Part shown: positions 19,091 through 29,398 of the stretch, in pieces
How positions within the stretch are numbered: the stretch's first letter is position 1
Layout: every line of letters starts with the position of its first letter
Assembly (NCBI GenBank): GCA_026184775.1
Contig: JANCYW010000020.1
Location: 163,330-227,329 of the forward strand
DNA: 64,000 bases
Reading direction: 5' to 3'
Source: Cyanidium caldarium
Taxonomy: Eukaryota > Rhodophyta > Bangiophyceae > Cyanidiales > Cyanidiaceae
Position numbers and translations under genes: made by a program
The notes under the pieces: generated by a model
Told to the model about the DNA's origin: nothing
What the model saw: only the letters and a program-made list of their open reading frames with translations
Databases searched by the model: none

Positions 19091-19328
19091 GACGGCCGAG
19101 AGAGACAGAGATAGGAAGAGGTGATGCGATGAGCGGAGAGTGCACTGCAGACCAGCGTCGCCAAGGAAGAGCGACGCCGCCGTGCTCGTCGAGAACGGCC
19201 GTTTGGCTGCGCGACGCTCTTCCCCACTCGGCCGCTCCTCGGTTCGCCCTCTGCCTCCCATTTTATGGGTCGCCACCCCGCCGCCATCGTCTTTCACCCG
19301 CAACCGACTCCGATCATTCCCCACGCAC

Positions 19329-20969
19329 ATGGCGCGAAAGCGACGCGGACGGGTCAAGGAGGACGGCAAGACGGTGCGCGACTCGGACGCCGGGGAGACG
19401 CCGCGCTCCGACAGCGGCAGCGGCTCCTGGAACGCGTCGTGGCGTAGTGGCGGTGGTGGGGGATCGGCGCGCCGTTCGGGCGGCGTGCTGGCTGGCGTCG
19501 GTAGTGACCGTGCTTCCGGTGGGCGCGATCGACCGGCCTGGGCGGCGGTCGACGACGGCGACGACCGTTTGCGAAACCTCTCTGACAAGCACATCTGGAA
19601 CGACTGTCTCGAGTCGTTGCGGGATCGGCGACGGTGGTTGCGCGAGTGGGCGCTGCAGCGCGCCGTGCGCCTGTCGGAATCCGGATACCGCGCCGATCTG
19701 TGGGACGCCACCGACGCCTATTGGGTGTTCGAGGCGGTGCGGCGGGTGGTGTTGCGCCGAGGCACCGCGGCGGAGATGCAGCTGGCCGCACGGTTGGTGA
19801 GCATCGGTGCGCTGACCGTGGCCGGCGTCGAGGGTCCCGACGCGGTGGCGTCGCTGCTGCGCGACACCGGCCTGCACGAGGCGTTGTTGGCGCAGTTGCG
19901 GGGTCGGGTGGTCGAGGAGCCCTGCATTGCCGCCGACGACCGCCTGGTGGAGGCGTTGAGCTTGTCGGCGTTTGCCGCCAACGCACACAATGCCGACGCA
20001 CTGGAGTCGGTCATGGTTGCCTTGGCGGATATGATGCGGGCGTCGCGGACGAGCGCCAGCGCAACAGGCTCGTCGTCGGGAGCATTCGACCGCGTCCGAT
20101 TGGAGGGCGTCATCCGCGGATGGGCGCTGCTGGCGAGCGTGTTATCGCCGCCGGAGGCGCTATGGCGACATGTGACCGAAATGCGAGTGCAAGAGACGCT
20201 GCGCGACTGGGCCACTGAGCCGCATCGCGGCGACGCGGCCCACGCCGAGTTGCAACGCGCCGCCGTGGAGGCGGTCGCGCTGATTATGGAACGGTGCAAT
20301 CTGTCGTCGCCACCCACCCCCAAGGACGGTGATGTCGACATCGGGGCGTCGCCCGCGCTGTCCACCCCGATCGGCAGCGATACCGATGACGATGACACGG
20401 GCCGTGAGCGCGACGGCATTCGGGCATCCCCCGCCCGGCCACCGCGTCATCCCGCGCGAGCCACGGCGGCAGCAGCCGACGACGACAACGCCGTCGCCCG
20501 ACTCGGTTCCACTCTGCAAGACGTGGTATCGGTGACGCAAGCGCGTCGACATCGCCTCGGACGACGGCATCGCAGCGCCGTGCGCCATCTGGAACGTTCT
20601 GCCTCCGGCAACCTCCTGGCCGACCGCGTCATCGTGTCCGACGGACGCGAGCAGGTTTGTGCCACGTCGTACGCGGCCCGACGGCAATTGGACGCGGCGC
20701 GACGGGTGCTCGGCGGCGGTCTGACGGCACACCTGCAACACAACGCCTTCCTGCGGGAATTCCTCCACCTCCTCCCACATGCACCACCGCTTCCCGCCCT
20801 CGATGATCGTTCCGCATCGCCGTCTCTATCGGATTACAGCGCCGGCCGATCGGTCATCGACACCGCTCGCGAACGATCAGCGCCGCGTCAGCACAAACGC
20901 GAACGACAACGGGCGCGCCGCCTCAAACACATCCGGCTTCAAGCCCACAACGGGGATGAAGTTGCATAG
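19329..20969 (+). CDS. IFRD1: interferon-related developmental regulator (IFRD) family protein
   Basis: 546 residues. IFRD proteins are ARM/HEAT-like; animal and yeast members associate with translationally inactive ribosomes. A basic, Ser/Gly-rich start (~1-75) leads into the helical IFRD N-terminal domain (LRNLSDKHIWNDCLESLRDRR onward to ~330). After an acidic/Pro linker, the C-terminal domain shows RHRLGRRHRSAVRHLE, then YAARRQLDAARRVLGGGLTA and HLQHNAFLREFLHLLPH, which matches the family pattern of a basic segment, a strand-turn and LQ-NxFLR-F. A basic tail closes the protein. The first ATG of the frame that precedes any domain content is used. It is convergent with the PNUTS gene, 28 bp apart. 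Confidence 0.82.
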   Translation: MARKRRGRVKEDGKTVRDSDAGETPRSDSGSGSWNASWRSGGGGGSARRSGGVLAGVGSDRASGGRDRPAWAAVDDGDDRLRNLSDKHIWNDCLESLRDRRRWLREWALQRAVRLSESGYRADLWDATDAYWVFEAVRRVVLRRGTAAEMQLAARLVSIGALTVAGVEGPDAVASLLRDTGLHEALLAQLRGRVVEEPCIAADDRLVEALSLSAFAANAHNADALESVMVALADMMRASRTSASATGSSSGAFDRVRLEGVIRGWALLASVLSPPEALWRHVTEMRVQETLRDWATEPHRGDAAHAELQRAAVEAVALIMERCNLSSPPTPKDGDVDIGASPALSTPIGSDTDDDDTGRERDGIRASPARPPRHPARATAAAADDDNAVARLGSTLQDVVSVTQARRHRLGRRHRSAVRHLERSASGNLLADRVIVSDGREQVCATSYAARRQLDAARRVLGGGLTAHLQHNAFLREFLHLLPHAPPLPALDDRSASPSLSDYSAGRSVIDTARERSAPRQHKRERQRARRLKHIRLQAHNGDEVA

Positions 20970-20997
20970 GAAACTGTATAGAGTAAACCCCCCTTCG

Positions 20998-23139
20998 TCA
21001 GGCGTTGCGCGGGTGCACGAACCAACACTTGTCCCCGTATCGGCACTTGCCCTGTAGCGCGTACTTGCATACTTTGCGTGGTCGCGCGCCGGTGGATGTT
21101 CCGGTCGGTGGAGCGACGCGACGCTGGTCCGGCGGTATGACCGCCGCCGTCGTCGTCGCGTCTGGCGGCGCCGGCGGATACCCGGTGGCATTCGCCGCGG
21201 CCGAACCGCCATCGGCATGCCCTAGACCGACGGTTGTCGCCGTCGGCAGTGGTGCATTCCCCAGCGGTGGCGCGATCGTCGGCGTCATCTCCACCGATTG
21301 TTGTTGTTGTTGTTGTTGTTGCTCGGCGACATACCGAGTTACGATCCCATACATCCGATCATTGGACAGCAATCGCATCTGCTCTTCGGGGTCGGTCGTG
21401 GCCAAAAAGCGCTGCAGCAACTCTTCATCCGACCGCACCGATGCTGGTTGCGATGCGGGCGCCGCCAGCGTGGGTGCGGCGATGGTGGCGGCCGCTTTGG
21501 CGTTGGGCAGCACCGGCTCGGTGGCGCGGCGATTCTCCGGGATGACCAGAAAGTGGCCGAAACGAGAACGGCCGGCGGCCTGTTCGTCTACGGCACTCTC
21601 GATCGGTGCCTCGGCGGGTGATTCCGTGGCCGAGCACGGGCCGTCATCGGTCGTCGGGTTGCTAATGGACGATGACGACGACTGCAACGACGGCAGGAGA
21701 CCGGCTCGTTCCAGCGCCTCCAGGCGGCGCGCCTCACTGCTGCCGGAAGCTGCAGTTGCCGCCGTGTGGTGCGCGCCAGTTTTCTTTCCCACAACCGGCG
21801 TTGCTGCTTCGGTCGCTTCCTCTGCCGCATGCCTCGGCAGCGACACGCAGCCAAAGACATGAGGTGGTGTGTAATACGGTGCTTCTTCGTGCATTTCGTC
21901 CAACGCCTTGCGACGACGCTGGCGCATGCGTTGCATGAGTCGGCCCTCTTCGGCCACCTCGGAGAAGGCGCCGGCACCGTCTCCCGCCGACCACTCATCC
22001 GCTGCCTTGACGGCAGCATCGCTGGCGAATCGGTGGTGTTGGTCGCCCTTGTGCTCGTCACCATCGCCGTCGTTGTCGTCGCCGCCGCCGTCGTCGTCGT
22101 CGTCGTCATGAAAGTGGATGTTGATGGGTGCATGGGTGCGTTCGCCCGGCACCCACTCAATGTAATGCACGGTGGCGAGACGGTCGACGGGGGCGAACGT
22201 CACCCGCTTGCGCCGATCAACGTGCAGAGCGGTCTTTGCAGAGGACGCGGGCGCCATCGGGGCGGTTGCCAAAGCGGTCCGAGGTGGCGCAGTCGCCTTG
22301 TTGTTCTTGGCCTTCGATTCTCGGGCAGCATGCGCGGTCGGCTCCGGTCCGCTCGCTGACGGTCGTTTGCACGGTATGGGCGCCTCCGATTCGTCTGCAA
22401 TTACATCGCATCGGGTCGGTAACGCGTGCGGCGGCGCCGGATCGGTGCTACAGAGATCCGCCGTCGCCGCCATCGCCATCGCCGATGACTCCTCCACGTC
22501 CTCTCTCGTTTCGGGGCGCGGACGTTTGCTGGTCGGTTCGCTGGACACCAACTTATCGGTATGGGCGGGTGGCACCTCCGCCGTGGCGGTGGTGTCGAGA
22601 TGGCCGTTCGGGGCGGATGCCTCCCTCCGCGCCGCCGTGTGTTTGCCAGCAATACGCTCCATCGCGGACACCAAACCGGCAGCCTCTTGCTGGATGCTCT
22701 GCTCCCCTGACCATTCCAGCATCGTCTTGCTCTTCTTCAACAGTTTGAGCGCCTTGACGAGCGCCTTGCTCTCGTCGGCGCACTCCACAATGTCCTCGCG
22801 ACGCATGTGCTGCACGAGTTGCTGAACCGCCCGCACCGCGTTGAGAAGCAGGGATGGGTGCGGAGGCGTGTCATTCAGGGCGTCAGCGATGCACTGCGCC
22901 AGCATGGACCGCACGCGAGTGTCCCGCATCCATCGTCGGCACTCGGACGGGCCGCCGAGGCGGGAACGCAGCGTGTCGATGGCGGTCGTGCGTTCCCCGG
23001 GATCGCGCGTCGCCCGCAGCGCGTCCAGAAGTGATTCTCGACGATCCTCGTCAGGGCCGCGTTGCAGCTGTTCGCTTCGTCCGGCGACTGACATGCCTTT
23101 CTGGCGCGAAGAGGAGAGCGTGCGCACCCGCGCACACAT
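20998..23139 (-). CDS. PPP1R10: PNUTS-like PP1 regulatory subunit (TFIIS-N, RVxF motif, CCCH finger)
   Basis: 713 residues from ATG 23139; ATG 23094 would remove 15 residues. PNUTS targets protein phosphatase 1 to chromatin and to the transcription termination machinery. Three marks support the call: a helical TFIIS N-terminal-like domain (~30-170, with VQQLVQHMRREDIVECADES); a PP1-docking motif RKRVTFAPVDRLATVHYIEW (~310-330), where R-V-x-F is followed by the same spacing to an aromatic-rich strand as in animal PNUTS; and one C-terminal CCCH zinc finger CKYALQGKCRYGDKCWFVH (C-x7-C-x5-C-x3-H, last 25 residues). The linkers are acidic and low complexity, with a polyQ run encoded by the TTG/TTGTTG run near 21,300. 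It forms a minus-strand pair with the helicase upstream. Confidence 0.8.
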   Translation of the reverse strand: MCARVRTLSSSRQKGMSVAGRSEQLQRGPDEDRRESLLDALRATRDPGERTTAIDTLRSRLGGPSECRRWMRDTRVRSMLAQCIADALNDTPPHPSLLLNAVRAVQQLVQHMRREDIVECADESKALVKALKLLKKSKTMLEWSGEQSIQQEAAGLVSAMERIAGKHTAARREASAPNGHLDTTATAEVPPAHTDKLVSSEPTSKRPRPETREDVEESSAMAMAATADLCSTDPAPPHALPTRCDVIADESEAPIPCKRPSASGPEPTAHAARESKAKNNKATAPPRTALATAPMAPASSAKTALHVDRRKRVTFAPVDRLATVHYIEWVPGERTHAPINIHFHDDDDDDGGGDDNDGDGDEHKGDQHHRFASDAAVKAADEWSAGDGAGAFSEVAEEGRLMQRMRQRRRKALDEMHEEAPYYTPPHVFGCVSLPRHAAEEATEAATPVVGKKTGAHHTAATAASGSSEARRLEALERAGLLPSLQSSSSSISNPTTDDGPCSATESPAEAPIESAVDEQAAGRSRFGHFLVIPENRRATEPVLPNAKAAATIAAPTLAAPASQPASVRSDEELLQRFLATTDPEEQMRLLSNDRMYGIVTRYVAEQQQQQQQQSVEMTPTIAPPLGNAPLPTATTVGLGHADGGSAAANATGYPPAPPDATTTAAVIPPDQRRVAPPTGTSTGARPRKVCKYALQGKCRYGDKCWFVHPRNA

Positions 23140-23476
23140 GAAACGGCCGCGACCACGCGACCCAGCCCCGTAGGGTGTAGTGTCCGCCGCTCCGTTGCTG
23201 CTCTGTCCCTTCGGTTTCCAGTCGATGACCCGTCCGCGGCCGTAAGGTGTCGGGCTAGACCGGGCGCGTCCACCATTCCATCCTGCGGGCAGGAGGTCAC
23301 GGTGGGCAGACGGGTTCTGGCGGCTACGACGGAGAACGCCGCACGACGCAGCGGAGGCACCCGAGCGTCACGTGACAAAACTGGGAAGGCAACCGCACCT
23401 GAGCCGACAACCACCAAGTCGGGAACCGGATGCACACACCGCACGACGACAACCTGTGCATTGGGTTTATGACCGC
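23140..23476. other. 337-bp intergenic region between two minus-strand genes
   Basis: Contains the 3' end region of the helicase gene and the promoter of the PNUTS gene. A palindromic CACGTG core occurs near 23,370. No gene, RNA or repeat is supported. Confidence 0.45.
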
Positions 23477-26400
23477 TCACGCTTCCGACTGCAGCAACTG
23501 CAGTACCGCGCGCCGCAGCGCCGGCGATGCCCACTCTCGCTGCCCCTCTCCGGTGCCGGACGTCCGCCGCCCGAAGGCGGCCTCCAGTGCCGCATCCATC
23601 GCTCGCCGCACCTCCCGCACCAACACGCCGATGCGCGCCGGCACTCGGAAGCGCGCCCACCGGTCTACGGTGATCAGCTGCTGCTGGTGCTGCACTTCAA
23701 TGACACCGTCGCCGCCGAAAAGCAATACCGCATACGTGGGCACCGGAGTCACCGCCCGCAGATACGCTTTGGTGGTGGTCACGCAAGACACGTAGGTGAG
23801 CCAGCGGTATGACCTGCACCAGCCGGTGTTGCGGAACGCTACCGACGACGGATGCAGAAACACGCGCCGTCCCGCCTCGTTCACCAGGCGTAGTGAGCGC
23901 GCCTCGGGCACACAAGCGATAGTGCCGCCGGCGGTGTCGCGGTATTTGGGGCGCTCGGGCAGGTCGACGCGCACCAAATGCGGAAACAGCGCCGCGAAGA
24001 CGATGCCGCACACCAGTCGCGGATCGGGAGGCGAGTCATTGGCACCACCATCTATTTCCCAGTCGCGTAGCAGCCGTTGCAGTTGCCGGCGTGTGTCGCG
24101 TATCGCGTATAGCGTGCGTCGGGACAGACCGCACTCCTCTAACCACGCCTCCAGCGCTCGGCTCTTCTCCGGACTCTTCTGGGCTCGTTCCGCCTTCTCC
24201 TGCCAGGCCTCGAACGCCGCGGCGTCGGTCAGCAGGTCGCTGTGCGCTCGGCCGAAGCGCTGTTCGCACGCCCGCCGCACCCGCTCCGCATCATCGGGCG
24301 AGCGGCGGAACGGCGTGCCCTCCGTTACAACAGCCGCCAACGTCAGCACCGCATGCACACACCCAAACAGCGCACCGTACAGCAACAACTTGCCCACGGC
24401 CGCATCCAGTGGCATCGTCGCCAGATGCGTACCCAGCGGCGTCAGCATCCCGGCCGATGCCGTCTGTTGCGCGTTGCGCACCGCCCCCATGCGTTCCAGC
24501 CGCCGCGCGCTCTGCTGCACGTGCGCCAACGGCGGCGGGTCCAGCGCGTCCTGCAACAACACGTCCATCGCCTCCTGCAACGAGGGTGTCTTGGACGGCG
24601 CGCCCGTCGTCGTCGTCGTCGTCGTCATCATCATCATCATCATCAGCGATAACAACAACCGGTCGACGGGCAGTCGCACCATTTCCGGCGAAGTGTGCGC
24701 CTCCATCTCCCGCTCCCACACCGTCTCCCGATCCACCAACCGATAACACACCCCCGGGCGCACCCGACCGGCACGCCCGGCGCGTTGCACCGCCGACGCC
24801 CGCGAACACCACGTCTCGCGCAGCTGCACGCCAGACATCTCAATGTCCACCGCGTGCATCTGTCGGACGCGGCACGTGTCCACCACCGCCACCACGTCCT
24901 CCACGGTCACACTCGACTCGGCGATGTTGGTGGCGCACACCACTTTGCGCTGCTGCGTTGCCGGCCGCGGACACGGCCGAAACGCGAGCGCCTGCGCTTC
25001 TGGCGATAACGATGCGTGCAGCCGCACTACGTGGTATCGGGCGTGCCGCGCCAGGCGCGCGCGCAGCTGCTCAATCTCCGCGACACCCGGCAAGAACACC
25101 AGAATCGATGCCGCCGGGTGCGGAGGTGTAGGTGAAGGGGAGAGCGGTTGCGACGCCTCGCGCAGCAACTCTCGGTCAGCGTAGCGCACCGCCTGCTCCA
25201 CCAAGGCCAACGAAGCACCATGCCGCACATCCCATCGAGTCTGTGAGGCGGATGATGCGGCCGCTGGCGGATCTACCTTTTCAACGCCATCTTCCATTCC
25301 GTCCGAGGCACCGGTGTCGTCGCCGTCGTCTGCCTCGTCATCGGTACTCGCCTCCCTCTCGCCCCGCTTCTCCCATTCTGTCCACATTTCATCCCACCAC
25401 CGCATGCGTACCGAAAAGGTGCGTCCCTCGATGGGCACCACGGGCATGGCGTCGGGCGCAGCGTGCTCGCCGTAAAAGTACTCGCGCAGCCGCTCCGCGT
25501 CCACCGTGGCGCTCATCAGCACGACGCGTAGCGGATCGCCCTCGTCGCGGCAGCCACTGCGCAACAGCCGACGTACCAGCAGCAACAAAAAGTCGGTGTC
25601 CAAATCGCGCTCGTGCACCTCGTCCACCACCAGATGCGACACGGCACGCAACTGCGGGTCGCTGTGCAGCATGCGCAACACAATGCCGGTGGTACAGAAC
25701 AGCAGCCGGGTGGAGCGCGAGCGGTGTGCCTGGGCGCGCACCTGATACCCCACCAGGGACGAGTCGTCGTCGTCGACGGCGGCGGCGGCGGCGGTAGCGT
25801 CATCGCCCAGCGCCCGTTCGCCGCGCTCCCACGCCACCCGCTGCGCCACCGACACGGCGGCAATGCGGCGCGGTTGCGTGACCAGGATGAAGGTGCGCGA
25901 TACCTCGCCGCGCAACAGGGCGTCCTCTAGCAGGATCGCCGGGCACTGGGTGGTCTTGCCAGAGCCGGTGGCGCCCTGGATGAGAGATACGAGTGCGCCC
26001 GGCGCGTGTACGGCGGTCAACACGCGCTCTGTCGCTGCCCGCGCTGGCAACCGCGATGGCGAGGGCGTTGCGCGCGCCCGCCGCTGCTGTTCGCGCTGTT
26101 GCCACAGCCGATCCAGTTGGGTGTCGCGTTGGCGATGTCGCGCCGGTCGTCGTGGCGGAGGGCGTCGCGGCATCGACGGTCTCTGGGGCGGCGGCACCTC
26201 TGCCGGTGTTGCGCCTCTGGGCAGACTGGTACCGGTGGTTTTGGCAGCGCCGGGCATTTCCCCCTGTTGCATGCGGCGACAGGCTTCCACCACGCCAAAC
26301 AGCACCGGTTCCCGTTCGGTCACTGCCGCGGTGTCCTCACGCCCGCGGGTACGTCGGTGCGCTTCCCGAAGCACCGTCCGCAACAGCGCCCGCTGTCGGT

Positions 26401-27982
26401 TGCGCGACGGCGGCGGATCGCACCACTCCGCCAACCACAGCAGCGGCGCGCCGAAGGGATATCGATCGGCTGCGACACACAGCGTCACTGTTGGCGATGA
26501 CGAGGAGGCGCGGGATGCATTGTCCGCCTCGGCGCAATCTAGCGGCACTCGCAGTTGAAAGGCGAACGGACCATCGCCGTCGGCACCGTTCAGCCGCAGT
26601 GCTCGCACGGCCGACAGCGGTAGCCGCGTCTGAAACGCCTCCCCGAAGGTGCTGTGCAACGCCTGCCACTCCTCTTGCAATGCCGCCACCGCTTGCGCAC
26701 GCTCCGCGGACGACAACGTCGACCACACGTCTCGATCGTCCGGGTCTGGCACTTGCGCCACATGGCCGTACAACAGATATCGCAGGGCAGTGCACGCATC
26801 GCCGCGATGCTCCCGCCAGGCCCGTTCGGCACGGGCGCGACCGACACAGGCGGCGCGTGCTAGCCACTCCACTGCGTGCTGCCGATCCGCCAGCAGCTCG
26901 TCGGTTCGTGGCGGCGTCTCTGAACGGCGCGCGTCCGCATCGCGGCCGCTATTCGACGGGGCATTGGCGTTCACCTCGGCGGCATATCGCACCACCTCGA
27001 CGTCCCGCGATGGCCGATACCGCTCCGGCAGATCCTCCTCGTCCAAATGCAGACACAGCCAATCCAAGGCGGCACGGAAGCGGACGCGAGGCGAAGTCGA
27101 TGACGTGGCGTCCGTTGCAGCCACCGCCCCGAGCGCCGCCCGAGCGTCCGCCGGGAGGAATCCCTCCCGCACCAACTGGTGCTGCACCGGGGCGAACGCC
27201 GCATCAGCGGTTATCGACGGCGATGCGTCCGACACCCGCGTCTGCAGCGACAGTTGCCCTAGCGCCTCTTCCACCAGCTGCCGGCTGGTCTCGTTCATAT
27301 TCAGCTCGACGGTCTGGAGCTCGAAACGCTGCTGCCGCCGGATAGCCTCCTGTTCCGCTCGCTGCCGTCGCGCGGCGTCCGCCTGCCGCGCTCGCTCCAT
27401 CTGCTCTCGTCGCGCCGCCTCCTCCTGATACAGCTGCCATTGTCGAGCAAATGCCGGCGAGAGCGCCCGTTCGTACGAACGTTGCGCATCCACTTGAAAG
27501 AGCGCCTTGAGGGCCGCATACTCTTCCCACCTTTCCTCCTCGGGATACCCGACGACACCATCGCCACTTGCCCTAGAGGCAGCACCAGTGGCCGCATCAA
27601 ACCATATCACTTGTGCTCGGCTGCCCGGAGTCGCGTCTGGCGACGACGGCAGCACCACTTTCCAGCGCTCGCCAGACGCCCGCTCTATCCGCAGTCGGCC
27701 GCGGCGGCGTTCCCGGCGCAGCCACTCGCGTAACAACGACTGCGGCGTAGCGCCAGTCCATTTCCGTAGCGAGGAACGTGTTGCTGTCCCGCCGTCGTTG
27801 TCGGCGTCGGCGTCGCTGCACGCCGCCAACTTTTGCTGTCGGCGCTGCTGCTTGAACGCGGCCACCGCGTCCACCGACTGTTCATCGCCCTCCGGTCTAC
27901 CTCGCACCACTCCACCTGGCCGAATCGACAGCGATGACACCACCGCGCCACCCGGACCTACCCGTCCTCGTCGTCGACCCAT
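23477..27982 (-). CDS. DHX57: DExH-box RNA helicase of the DHX57/DHX29 group
   Basis: 1,501 residues, ATG 27982. Large eukaryotic RNA helicase; DHX29 relatives help the small ribosomal subunit scan structured 5' leaders, while DHX57 is less known. The N-terminal ~600 residues hold charged coiled-coil segments, the FRAALDWLCLHLDEEDLPER motif shared by this group, and UBA/RWD-like stretches (WLARAACVGRARAERAWREH). Helicase motifs: I GATGSGKTTQ (~666), Ia TQPRRIAAVSVAQRV, II DEVH (~788), III SATVD, V-like TNIAESSVTVEDV, VI QRAGRAGRVRPG. HA2/winged-helix and OB-fold domains follow (e.g. LDPPPLAHVQ, HPSSV-FRNTGW), ending at LQSEA. I cannot separate DHX57 from DHX29 by reading alone. The start is 56 bp from the next divergent ATG. 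Confidence 0.9.
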   Translation of the reverse strand: MGRRRGRVGPGGAVVSSLSIRPGGVVRGRPEGDEQSVDAVAAFKQQRRQQKLAACSDADADNDGGTATRSSLRKWTGATPQSLLREWLRRERRRGRLRIERASGERWKVVLPSSPDATPGSRAQVIWFDAATGAASRASGDGVVGYPEEERWEEYAALKALFQVDAQRSYERALSPAFARQWQLYQEEAARREQMERARQADAARRQRAEQEAIRRQQRFELQTVELNMNETSRQLVEEALGQLSLQTRVSDASPSITADAAFAPVQHQLVREGFLPADARAALGAVAATDATSSTSPRVRFRAALDWLCLHLDEEDLPERYRPSRDVEVVRYAAEVNANAPSNSGRDADARRSETPPRTDELLADRQHAVEWLARAACVGRARAERAWREHRGDACTALRYLLYGHVAQVPDPDDRDVWSTLSSAERAQAVAALQEEWQALHSTFGEAFQTRLPLSAVRALRLNGADGDGPFAFQLRVPLDCAEADNASRASSSSPTVTLCVAADRYPFGAPLLWLAEWCDPPPSRNRQRALLRTVLREAHRRTRGREDTAAVTEREPVLFGVVEACRRMQQGEMPGAAKTTGTSLPRGATPAEVPPPQRPSMPRRPPPRRPARHRQRDTQLDRLWQQREQQRRARATPSPSRLPARAATERVLTAVHAPGALVSLIQGATGSGKTTQCPAILLEDALLRGEVSRTFILVTQPRRIAAVSVAQRVAWERGERALGDDATAAAAAVDDDDSSLVGYQVRAQAHRSRSTRLLFCTTGIVLRMLHSDPQLRAVSHLVVDEVHERDLDTDFLLLLVRRLLRSGCRDEGDPLRVVLMSATVDAERLREYFYGEHAAPDAMPVVPIEGRTFSVRMRWWDEMWTEWEKRGEREASTDDEADDGDDTGASDGMEDGVEKVDPPAAASSASQTRWDVRHGASLALVEQAVRYADRELLREASQPLSPSPTPPHPAASILVFLPGVAEIEQLRARLARHARYHVVRLHASLSPEAQALAFRPCPRPATQQRKVVCATNIAESSVTVEDVVAVVDTCRVRQMHAVDIEMSGVQLRETWCSRASAVQRAGRAGRVRPGVCYRLVDRETVWEREMEAHTSPEMVRLPVDRLLLSLMMMMMMTTTTTTTGAPSKTPSLQEAMDVLLQDALDPPPLAHVQQSARRLERMGAVRNAQQTASAGMLTPLGTHLATMPLDAAVGKLLLYGALFGCVHAVLTLAAVVTEGTPFRRSPDDAERVRRACEQRFGRAHSDLLTDAAAFEAWQEKAERAQKSPEKSRALEAWLEECGLSRRTLYAIRDTRRQLQRLLRDWEIDGGANDSPPDPRLVCGIVFAALFPHLVRVDLPERPKYRDTAGGTIACVPEARSLRLVNEAGRRVFLHPSSVAFRNTGWCRSYRWLTYVSCVTTTKAYLRAVTPVPTYAVLLFGGDGVIEVQHQQQLITVDRWARFRVPARIGVLVREVRRAMDAALEAAFGRRTSGTGEGQREWASPALRRAVLQLLQSEA

Positions 27983-28038
27983 GAAGAGGGCGTCAGACCG
28001 CAGTGACACTGCTGCCAAAGTCTGCTCCTCGCGAGAGA

Positions 28039-29376
28039 ATGCTCGACAAGACGTCGCACGGGCGACGAACCGTTTCGTCGACCGATGTCCTTCGCCCCGA
28101 TGTTCGCACCTGCCGCATGCCGGAAGCTGTGGAAGGCGACCGAAATGACCGAGGAGACGAAGATGAGCAGGTGCACGGTGGTGAATGGTACACTCGGCTG
28201 CGGCAGGTGTGCCTCAGCGAGCCGGCGGGGGACGAGGGACCGGATCGCCGCCCCGCTGCACCTCCGGGCGCCGACCGTCCGGGACCGTCGGCCGCCGCGG
28301 AGGACGACGTGACCGATCCCGAGAAGGAGGAGCACCGGCGCGAGTTGCGCCAGTGGTATGACGTGCTGTTCGAGGGTCCGTACACGCTCAAGTATCCGGC
28401 GCTGCCTACCGGACCGGTGCGGTTGCCGGGCAGGACGCACGCGGACATGCTGCGCAGCAACCCGAGCACGCGACACCTGCTGGCGGACTTGGAGTCGGAT
28501 TTGGGCGTGGGCGGGTCATTGCGGGGAACGTATCGAGCTGCCAGTCGGTCGCGACGCGAGCGGCATGGGGAGCGCGGGGCTGGCGAGTCGGCGGAGACGT
28601 CATCACCGTCCAGCTCGGACGCCTCCGCGGCCACGTCGACGGTGGTATCGTCGTCGTGGACGACGTCGGCGCTGAACGGGATAATGCAACACCGTGCGCC
28701 CGAGCACTCCAGCGTGTCCGGAGGCGGCATGTATCGCTCTGTCGCGGCGCCATCGACGCCGCAATGGGCCGCTCCGGTGCCGATATCGGCCGCCGCCGAC
28801 GCCGAGCCCCTGTCGGCATCGTCACCGGCCTCGGCCAGCACCGGCAACGTGCGCCGCTGGCTGGAGCAGCCGGTGCGCGCGCCCAGCCGTGAGCCATTCC
28901 GCCACCGCCCGCATTGGGTGTTCGTGTATGGCACCCTGAAGCGCGGCTGGCCCAATCACCCGCTGCTGCGGCACTGTCTGTTCGAGGGCGTGTTCGTCAC
29001 CTGCGAGCGATATCCGTTGGTCATCGCCGGGACGCACTACACGCCCTTTCTGTTGTGGTGCAGTCAGCGCGGCAAGCACGTGCGCGGCGAGGTGTACCGC
29101 GTGGACGACGACGAGTTGGCCATGCTGGACGTGTTGGAGAACGTGGGCGAGAATTACCGCCGAGAGCGCATTCTGGTGCGCCACGTGCACGACCACAACT
29201 TTATGGTGGAGACGTTTGCCTACTTCAAGTGTCATTTCGACCATTCGTTGCTATCGCTGGAGCACCACGAGGAGTACCGCGATCGCCGATACGTGCCACG
29301 GCATCTGCGGGCGCGCTCGGCCAGCGCATCCGGCTCTCCCCGTCGCTCGGAGACGGCCTCGCCAGCACCCTCCTAA
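28039..29376 (+). CDS. AIG2/gamma-glutamylcyclotransferase-like protein with long N-terminal extension
   Basis: 445 residues from ATG 28039; ATG 28117 is also in frame and would leave a longer promoter (134 bp instead of 56 bp to the divergent helicase start). The C-terminal ~150 residues form an AIG2/GGACT-type domain: FVYGTLKRGWPNHPLL (~294) is the substrate-binding loop, GEVYRVDDDELAMLDVLENV with the expected acidic residue, then YRRERILV. Members open gamma-glutamyl amides to 5-oxoproline. The ~290-residue N-terminal part is unusual for the family: acidic/polar, with EKEEHRRELRQWYDVLFEGP and a serine-rich linker, and I recognise no domain in it. It could be an organellar presequence plus linker, or a regulatory region. 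Confidence 0.78.
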   Translation: MLDKTSHGRRTVSSTDVLRPDVRTCRMPEAVEGDRNDRGDEDEQVHGGEWYTRLRQVCLSEPAGDEGPDRRPAAPPGADRPGPSAAAEDDVTDPEKEEHRRELRQWYDVLFEGPYTLKYPALPTGPVRLPGRTHADMLRSNPSTRHLLADLESDLGVGGSLRGTYRAASRSRRERHGERGAGESAETSSPSSSDASAATSTVVSSSWTTSALNGIMQHRAPEHSSVSGGGMYRSVAAPSTPQWAAPVPISAAADAEPLSASSPASASTGNVRRWLEQPVRAPSREPFRHRPHWVFVYGTLKRGWPNHPLLRHCLFEGVFVTCERYPLVIAGTHYTPFLLWCSQRGKHVRGEVYRVDDDELAMLDVLENVGENYRRERILVRHVHDHNFMVETFAYFKCHFDHSLLSLEHHEEYRDRRYVPRHLRARSASASGSPRRSETASPAPS

Positions 29377-29398
29377 ACCGCAATCGATGCGTATGTGC

